A stretch of 64,000 bases of DNA from Mycobacterium sp. DL440 (lineage in GTDB: Bacteria > Actinomycetota > Actinomycetes > Mycobacteriales > Mycobacteriaceae): the NCBI RefSeq assembly GCF_011745145.1, contig NZ_CP050191.1, positions 5,844,473 to 5,908,472 of the forward strand. Direction: 5' to 3'. The position numbers and the translations under genes are program-made. The notes beneath the pieces are model-generated. The model made no database searches. It was given only the letters and a program-made list of their open reading frames with translations, and was not told the origin of the DNA. This document shows, in pieces, positions 59,376 through 64,000 of this stretch; within the stretch, counting starts at the first letter, position 1, and every line of letters begins with the position of its first letter.

Positions 59376-60777
59376 ACCGATCGTCGACACCACCGGAGGC
59401 CCCATCCGGGGGCTGGAAACTGCGCACGGACGGGTCTTTCTCGGCATTCCTTACGCCGCACCGCCCACCACCGTGGGGCGCTTCGCGGCGCCCGAGACAC
59501 ACGAACCGTGGCGTGACGTGCGCGAGGCGACCCAGCGCGGGCCGACCGCACCGCAACCACTACGGAACGGCTTCGGGCGCTTGGACATGTCGCCATTCTT
59601 CGGGCCGGGGTGGGTGCGTGGCTCCGACTACCTCACGGTCAACGTCTGGGCTCCACCGGACACACGAAGACGTCCGGTCATGGTGTTCGTCCACGGTGGT
59701 GGATTCGTGGCGGGCTCCACCGGTTCACCGCTCTACGACGGCACCTCCTTCGCCCGCGACGGCGTGATCCTGGTGACGATCACCTATCGGTTGGGCATCC
59801 TGGGATTTCTGGATCTGCCCGGTGCGGTGTCCAACCGCGGCCTACTCGACGTGGTGGCCGCACTGGGCTGGGTGCACGACAACATCGAGGCATTCGGCGG
59901 TGATCCCGGCAATGTCACCCTGTTCGGCCAGTCCGCCGGTGCCACGATCGTCGCCGGAGTTCTGGGCACACCTGGCGTGGAGCGGCTGATCTGTCGGGCA
60001 ATCATGCAGAGCGGCAACGGCTTCGGTGCGTTCAATCCGGAACAGGCCGGCCGGGTCACCCAGGCCGCTGCTGGTGTCTTCGGCGTGGAGCCCACGGCAG
60101 CCGGATTCGACCGGCTTACTGACGAACAGCTCGTCGAGGCCGTGCCCACACTCACGGGGTTGGATCTGCGCACGGACGAGGCCTTCGACCCGTTACTGGG
60201 CTTGAGTCCGTTCAGCCTGGTCCTCGCCGAACAGCCGGCGCTGCAACTCAATCCCGATGTGGGTCTGCTCATCGGGACCAACACCGAGGAGGGCAACCTG
60301 TACCTGGTTCCTCAGGGACACCTCGACTCCTCGACGCGCGCCGACGTCGAGCAGCTCGCCGCACAGGTGGACACCGACCCTGCCACGCTGGTCCAGCGGT
60401 ACCGTTCGCGCCTTCCCGAGGCGGGCTGGGGTGAGCTGCGCTCGGCCATTCTGGGTGACGCGCTGTTCCGCACCGGAAGCGACCGGACGGCCCGGGCCCA
60501 CGAACAGCTGGCCGGCGCCGCGACGCACCGTTACGAATTCTCTTGGCGCTCAGCAGCGGTGGACGGGCTGCTGGGCGCGGCCCACGCGGTTGAGCTGCCG
60601 TTCGTCTTCGACCGCGCGGGCCTGGAGGTACTGCGAGGCCCGGGCGCGTTGCTCGGGCCAGGTGAACCACCGGCTGCCTTGGCTGCTGAGATGCACGGCG
60701 CCTGGGTTCGTTACGCCACCACTGGAGATCCGGGCTGGGCGGCGCCGGTGACCCGCAGATTCACCGCGGCGGGCTGA
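59368..60777 (+). CDS. Type B carboxylesterase/lipase
   Basis: A 469-residue carboxylesterase. The oxyanion segment is FVHGGGFVAGS, the nucleophile is in FGQSAGATIVA, the acidic residue probably lies in GTNTEEGNL, and the histidine in GAAHAVELPFVFD. ATG 59368 overlaps the preceding MBL gene by 8 bp. Cytoplasmic; substrate unknown. It converges on the AraC gene with a 17-bp overlap. Confidence 0.92.
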   Translation: MAEPIVDTTGGPIRGLETAHGRVFLGIPYAAPPTTVGRFAAPETHEPWRDVREATQRGPTAPQPLRNGFGRLDMSPFFGPGWVRGSDYLTVNVWAPPDTRRRPVMVFVHGGGFVAGSTGSPLYDGTSFARDGVILVTITYRLGILGFLDLPGAVSNRGLLDVVAALGWVHDNIEAFGGDPGNVTLFGQSAGATIVAGVLGTPGVERLICRAIMQSGNGFGAFNPEQAGRVTQAAAGVFGVEPTAAGFDRLTDEQLVEAVPTLTGLDLRTDEAFDPLLGLSPFSLVLAEQPALQLNPDVGLLIGTNTEEGNLYLVPQGHLDSSTRADVEQLAAQVDTDPATLVQRYRSRLPEAGWGELRSAILGDALFRTGSDRTARAHEQLAGAATHRYEFSWRSAAVDGLLGAAHAVELPFVFDRAGLEVLRGPGALLGPGEPPAALAAEMHGAWVRYATTGDPGWAAPVTRRFTAAG

Positions 60778-61597
60778 TTCCGACGTGACTCGGCAGCCAG
60801 GTGCGGCGCTGTGTGTACTGCGTGGGCGTCATGGCGGTGAACGAACGAAACTCCCGGACGAGGTGCGCCTGGTCGAAGTAGCCCAGATCGGCCGCGATCC
60901 GGGCGCCGCTGGCGTCGTCGGCGTCCAGCTGCCGCATCGCCGCCTGGAAGCGTCGCACCCGCAGGTACGTCTTGGGAGTCAGACCCACTTCGGCCCGGAA
61001 GGACGCGATCAGCCGTCGGGCCGACAACCCGGTCAGCGCGCAGGCCTCGGCCACCCGCAGTGAGGGCTGATCTTCGGCCGCGAGCAGGACCGCGCCCACC
61101 GCCGGATCGCGGGGTCTCATGCGCGCCAGCAGAAATGACTCAACCAGTGCCACCCTGGCCCGGACCGCGCGGGCCCCGATCAGCCGGGCGCGCAGGGCCG
61201 ACGCGTCGCGGCCCCAGACCGTGTCCAGGTCCACGCAGGTGTCCTCGAGGTCCCCCAGCGGTACCGGCAGAAAGGCCGAGGCGCCACCGGGACGGAAGTG
61301 GATGGTCAGCACGGTTTGCGATCGGTCGATCTGGGTGACGTACGAGGTCACCCCGGCCCCGGCGATGAAGGCGGCGCCGACGTCGAGGCGGGTGGTGGCG
61401 TCGGCGGCGTAGAAATCGACCCGGTCTCGGGCAGCGAGGTCGATGATCACGGTCGCCGCGCCGCGGGGGAGGGCACGGCTGTGATGGGTCGTGGCCTGCG
61501 TGTTGTGCCAGTATCCGAAGAACTGAACGTGGGCGGCCAGCGGTGGGCTCGGCCGTAGCAATACCGGGCCGGCCGCGCCTCGTCCGGAACTCTGCAT
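60761..61597 (-). CDS. AraC family regulator
   Basis: A 278-residue regulator with an N-terminal ligand domain (residues 1-150, related to DUF6597-type sensors) and a C-terminal double HTH: ACALTGLSARRLIASFRAEVGLTPKTYLRVRRF and IAADLGYFDQAHLVREFRSF. The ATG at 61597 is the best start. It is divergent from the TetR operon at 61694, and convergent with the esterase, which is one possible target. Confidence 0.88.
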   Translation of the reverse strand: MQSSGRGAAGPVLLRPSPPLAAHVQFFGYWHNTQATTHHSRALPRGAATVIIDLAARDRVDFYAADATTRLDVGAAFIAGAGVTSYVTQIDRSQTVLTIHFRPGGASAFLPVPLGDLEDTCVDLDTVWGRDASALRARLIGARAVRARVALVESFLLARMRPRDPAVGAVLLAAEDQPSLRVAEACALTGLSARRLIASFRAEVGLTPKTYLRVRRFQAAMRQLDADDASGARIAADLGYFDQAHLVREFRSFTAMTPTQYTQRRTWLPSHVGISPPR

Positions 61598-61660
61598 ATC
61601 GCCATCATCCAAGGTCTGACGGGCGCCTGCCCGCTTGACGGGCACCTGGTCGACATATAA

Positions 61661-61676
61661 CTTGTTGAACAACAAG
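61661..61676. promoter_or_regulatory. TetR operator before the TetR-VOC-CMD operon
   Basis: CTTGTTG-AA-CAACAAG, perfect seven-base arms, 18 bp before the TetR start codon. A TATAA lies just upstream (about 61656-61660). Probable autoregulatory site. Confidence 0.7.
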
Positions 61677-61693
61677 CAAGTAAGAGGAAGTCC

Positions 61694-62320
61694 ATGAGTG
61701 AACCCGAACCGCGCCGCAGTCAAGAGCAACGCCGCGGGGAGGCCGAACGCAGGCTGATCACCGCGGCCGCCGAATTGGTGGGTGAGCTCGGCCCGTCGCG
61801 GGTCACGCTGGCCAACGTCGGGGAGCGCGCCGGCTACAGCCGGGGCTTGGCCACCCATCATTTCGGCTCCAAAGGTGCCTTGATGCAACGCCTGGTGGAG
61901 ACGGTGACCCACCAGTTCCGCGAGGCCATGTTCGACCAGCCGGGTTCCGACGCTCTCGATGAGCTGCGCGCGTTCATCGCCATCTACTTCTCGGTGCTGT
62001 CGAATCCGCTGCCGGTCAACCGGGCCCGGCTGGTGCTGTGGGCCGACGCGGTGACCAACCCGTCCGAGGAGATCCGGCCCGCGATGGTGGCCACGGACCG
62101 GGAATTCCGTGAGGAGATCGAGAAGCGACTGCACTTGGCCGTGGCATCCGGTCAGGTCGCCCCATCGGTCGACGCCCACGGATTGGCCACCGTCATCATC
62201 GCCATGCTTCGTGGTGTCGCCCTGCAGGCACTCGTCGATGAACACGTCGACCTGGCCGCAGCCCGGTCGGAAATCGAACAGTTACTGACCATCCGACTGA
62301 CCCGGGAGGACCCGTCATGA
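61694..62320 (+). CDS. TetR family regulator
   Basis: A 208-residue repressor with HTH TLANVGERAGYSRGLATHHFGSKGALMQRL and an AAAELVGELGPSRV lead-in. Its stop overlaps the VOC start (ATGA), so it is the first gene of a three-gene coupled operon and is expected to repress it. The ligand is probably a substrate or intermediate of the two following enzymes. Confidence 0.9.
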   Translation: MSEPEPRRSQEQRRGEAERRLITAAAELVGELGPSRVTLANVGERAGYSRGLATHHFGSKGALMQRLVETVTHQFREAMFDQPGSDALDELRAFIAIYFSVLSNPLPVNRARLVLWADAVTNPSEEIRPAMVATDREFREEIEKRLHLAVASGQVAPSVDAHGLATVIIAMLRGVALQALVDEHVDLAAARSEIEQLLTIRLTREDPS

Positions 62321-62841
62321 GCCGAATCTTCGGAAATATCAACCAGATCGGATACGTGGTGCCCGATATCCACGCCTCGATGGACCACTGGGCCCGGTGC
62401 GGTGTCGGACCGTGGTTCTACATCGAGAACGTCGTCACCGACTACTTCCGCTACCGCGGAGAGGATTCGGCGATGACGATGAGTGTCGCGCTGGCCAACT
62501 CCGGAGATGTCCAGCTCGAACTGATCCAACCCACCAACGACGCCCCGTCGATGTACCGCGACTTCCTGAACTCCGGACGCGAAGGCGCTCAGCACCTCGC
62601 CTACTGGAGCACTGACTACCAGGCGCTCTATGACCGTGCGCTGGCCGCCGGCTACACCGTCGGCCAGGAAGGCAGCATCGGCGGAGACCAAGGCCGGTTC
62701 GCCTATCTCGAAACCGAATTCGGCCAAGGTACGGTCATCGAGATCAGCGACATCAGCGGACCCAAGGGGCAGATGTTCGCCTACGTCCGCGAGGTTGCCG
62801 CCAACTGGGACGGTACCGAGCCGATCCGGGTACTCGGATGA
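62317..62841 (+). CDS. VOC family protein
   Basis: A 174-residue VOC-fold protein starting NINQIGYVVPDIHASMDHW, with metal-site candidates EGAQHLAYWS and VIEISDISG. The family includes methylmalonyl-CoA epimerase and extradiol dioxygenases; the reaction is not clear. Four-base overlaps link it to TetR before and the CMD gene after. Confidence 0.88.
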   Translation: MSRIFGNINQIGYVVPDIHASMDHWARCGVGPWFYIENVVTDYFRYRGEDSAMTMSVALANSGDVQLELIQPTNDAPSMYRDFLNSGREGAQHLAYWSTDYQALYDRALAAGYTVGQEGSIGGDQGRFAYLETEFGQGTVIEISDISGPKGQMFAYVREVAANWDGTEPIRVLG

Positions 62842-63356
62842 CCACTGAATTCACCTACCCGGACCTCGACGCGCTCACTCCGGAACTGCGCGAGGCTGTC
62901 ACCAGCCGGGCATCGCTGAACATCTTCCGCATGATCACTCACACTCCGAACCTGGCGCCGGGCTTCCTGTCCATGGCAGCTGATGTGCTGCAACACAACT
63001 CGTTGCCGGCAACGTGGCGGGAGCTGGTGATCCTGCGGGTCGGGTACCGCTACGACGCTGGTTACGAGACCTATCAGCACGTCAACATCGGGCGCGCGAT
63101 CGGGATGAGCGAGGATGCGATCGCGGCCGCCGAGTCGGGATCGGCGGACAGGGTCGATGAGCAGGAGGCCCTGCTGCTGCGGTTGACCGATGTGCTGCTC
63201 GACAACCACACCCTCACCGATGCCGAACGTGATGAAGCGCTGACATTCCTGACGGTCAACCAGCTGGCGGATCTCACGCTGACCGTCGGCTTCTACCAAC
63301 TGGTGTGCAACTTCCTCAACACCTTCGGTGTCCGGCCCGAGGATGCGGACCGCTGA
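62838..63356 (+). CDS. Carboxymuconolactone decarboxylase family protein
   Basis: A 172-residue helical CMD-family protein (LPATWRELVILRVGYRYDAGYETYQHVNIGRAIGMSEDAI region, then a paired helix with LVCNFLNTFG). The AhpD-type CxxC is absent: the site reads GYETYQH, so it is not a disulfide reductase but fits the decarboxylase-like branch with an acid-base pair. It ends the TetR-VOC-CMD operon; the pair could process a lactone or dicarboxylate. Confidence 0.88.
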   Translation: MTTEFTYPDLDALTPELREAVTSRASLNIFRMITHTPNLAPGFLSMAADVLQHNSLPATWRELVILRVGYRYDAGYETYQHVNIGRAIGMSEDAIAAAESGSADRVDEQEALLLRLTDVLLDNHTLTDAERDEALTFLTVNQLADLTLTVGFYQLVCNFLNTFGVRPEDADR

Positions 63357-63364
63357 GACCCTCG

Positions 63365-63979
63365 TCAGTTTCCGGGTTGCTGCGTGCCGGCCAGTGCGTC
63401 GAGCATCGAGCGCAACTGGCCGATGAGCTGCTCCGGGGAGAGGGTGACCTCGCCGGACAGCCACGCACTGATCGTCTGTGTCACCCCGCCGACGGCGAAA
63501 TGCGATGTGGCCCTGAGATAGTCGTTCGTGCGCAGCTGTAACGCATCGCCGGCGTGCTGACCGAGCAGCGCCGCGAAGAGCGCGGTGGATTCGACGCGCT
63601 TGCGGGTCAGTACGTCGTTGGACAGTTTGACGCTGAACAGCAGCCGGCCGATCCGCCGGTCCTGGGCGATCAGATGCACGATGTTGGCCATCCCGGCAGT
63701 GGTCTGGTCGGCCAGCGGAACGGCGGCGACGGCAGCCTGTGTCGAGGTCGCGATATCAGCGATCACCCAGTCGTAGACGGCGGCGATGAAGTCATCTTTG
63801 TCGGCGAAGCTCTCGTAGAAATACCGGGCGGCCAGCCCCGCGCTGCGGCACACGGCGCGCACGGTGACCTCGGCGTCTTCGGCTCCCAGCAGGTCCAGAC
63901 CGGCCTCCAGCAACTGGCTGCGGCGCTGCGCCAGGCGGTCGGCGGCTTCGACGCCGCGGTAGGGGCGGACCTGCTTCAC
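63365..63979 (-). CDS. TetR family regulator
   Basis: A 204-residue repressor with HTH TVRAVCRSAGLAARYFYESFADKDDFIAAV. It converges on the CMD gene, 8 bp apart, and its ATG at 63979 is 21 bp from the window edge. A GACAGGTGTC near-palindrome begins at the very edge and may be part of its operator. The target gene probably lies to the right, outside the window. Confidence 0.88.
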   Translation of the reverse strand: MKQVRPYRGVEAADRLAQRRSQLLEAGLDLLGAEDAEVTVRAVCRSAGLAARYFYESFADKDDFIAAVYDWVIADIATSTQAAVAAVPLADQTTAGMANIVHLIAQDRRIGRLLFSVKLSNDVLTRKRVESTALFAALLGQHAGDALQLRTNDYLRATSHFAVGGVTQTISAWLSGEVTLSPEQLIGQLRSMLDALAGTQQPGN

Positions 63980-64000
63980 CCAGATATCTTGACACCTGTC

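Noticed and set aside
1..64000. tRNA or rRNA genes, CRISPR array, insertion sequence, prophage, toxin-antitoxin pair
   Set aside because: No transposase, integrase, direct-repeat array, cloverleaf-like sequence or recognisable toxin was noticed; a tRNA or RNA-family search was not possible here.

Overview
The window is high-GC actinobacterial DNA and almost certainly comes from a fast-growing mycobacterium (Mycolicibacterium). The evidence is two MmpS-MmpL pairs, a CRP close to the M. tuberculosis CRP, LysG, FadE10, mycobacterial heme-binding (MHB), DUF5313 and DUF5994 proteins, and a block syntenic with M. tuberculosis Rv0269c-Rv0274 (polymerase PolD2, FadD2, FadE6, hydrolase, TetR, VOC). 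Several members match M. smegmatis genes remembered from its MSMEG_05xx-06xx region, but no database was searched. No tRNA, rRNA, CRISPR array, insertion sequence or prophage was seen.

Layout. 0-5 kb: end of an MFS transporter and its GntR regulator (with a 30-bp perfect palindrome), an OhrR-like MarR with a DUF5313 gene, a second-type CRP, and a NarL-type two-component system. 5-10 kb: TetR, LysG without LysE, TetR with a truncated MpaB-like oxygenase, an OsmC protein and a secreted alpha/beta hydrolase. 10-15 kb: a 1103-residue NAD-glutamate dehydrogenase, a dihydrodipicolinate-reductase-like dehydrogenase and a TetR. 15-28 kb: two MmpS-MmpL operons enclosing a TetR, a DUF5994 operon with a structured leader and a 51-codon ORF, cold-shock protein, DUF808, purine permease and a SigH-like ECF sigma factor behind a MerR/SoxR-like operator.

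28-40 kb: TetR/P450 divergent pair with paired operators, acyl-CoA dehydrogenase plus thioesterase, PucR-gabT-gabD (GABA to succinate), fadE10 divergent from a CaiB/BaiF CoA-transferase, and two small secreted proteins including a hemophore-like one. 40-46 kb: a STAS anti-anti-sigma protein with a 21-codon downstream ORF and strong terminator, the lutABC lactate-oxidation operon, an alpha/beta hydrolase and a truncated NTF2-like gene. 45-57 kb: the polD2-fadD2-SDR-SDR-fadE6-hydroxyacid dehydrogenase-hydrolase-TetR-VOC lipid block. 57-64 kb: methyltransferase, XRE regulator, metallo-beta-lactamase hydrolase plus carboxylesterase, AraC, and an autoregulated TetR-VOC-carboxymuconolactone decarboxylase operon.

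The window reads as an accessory catabolism, lipid-export and stress region made of small operons, each with its own regulator (eight TetRs plus GntR, MarR, CRP, NarL, LysR, PucR, XRE and AraC, one sigma factor and one anti-anti-sigma protein). Many regulators have a visible palindrome in their promoter. The most unusual signals are the DUF5994 leader with its translationally coupled small ORF, the sigma factor under a SoxR-like operator, and the STAS protein that lacks the phosphorylatable serine and is followed by a tiny Arg/His-rich ORF.
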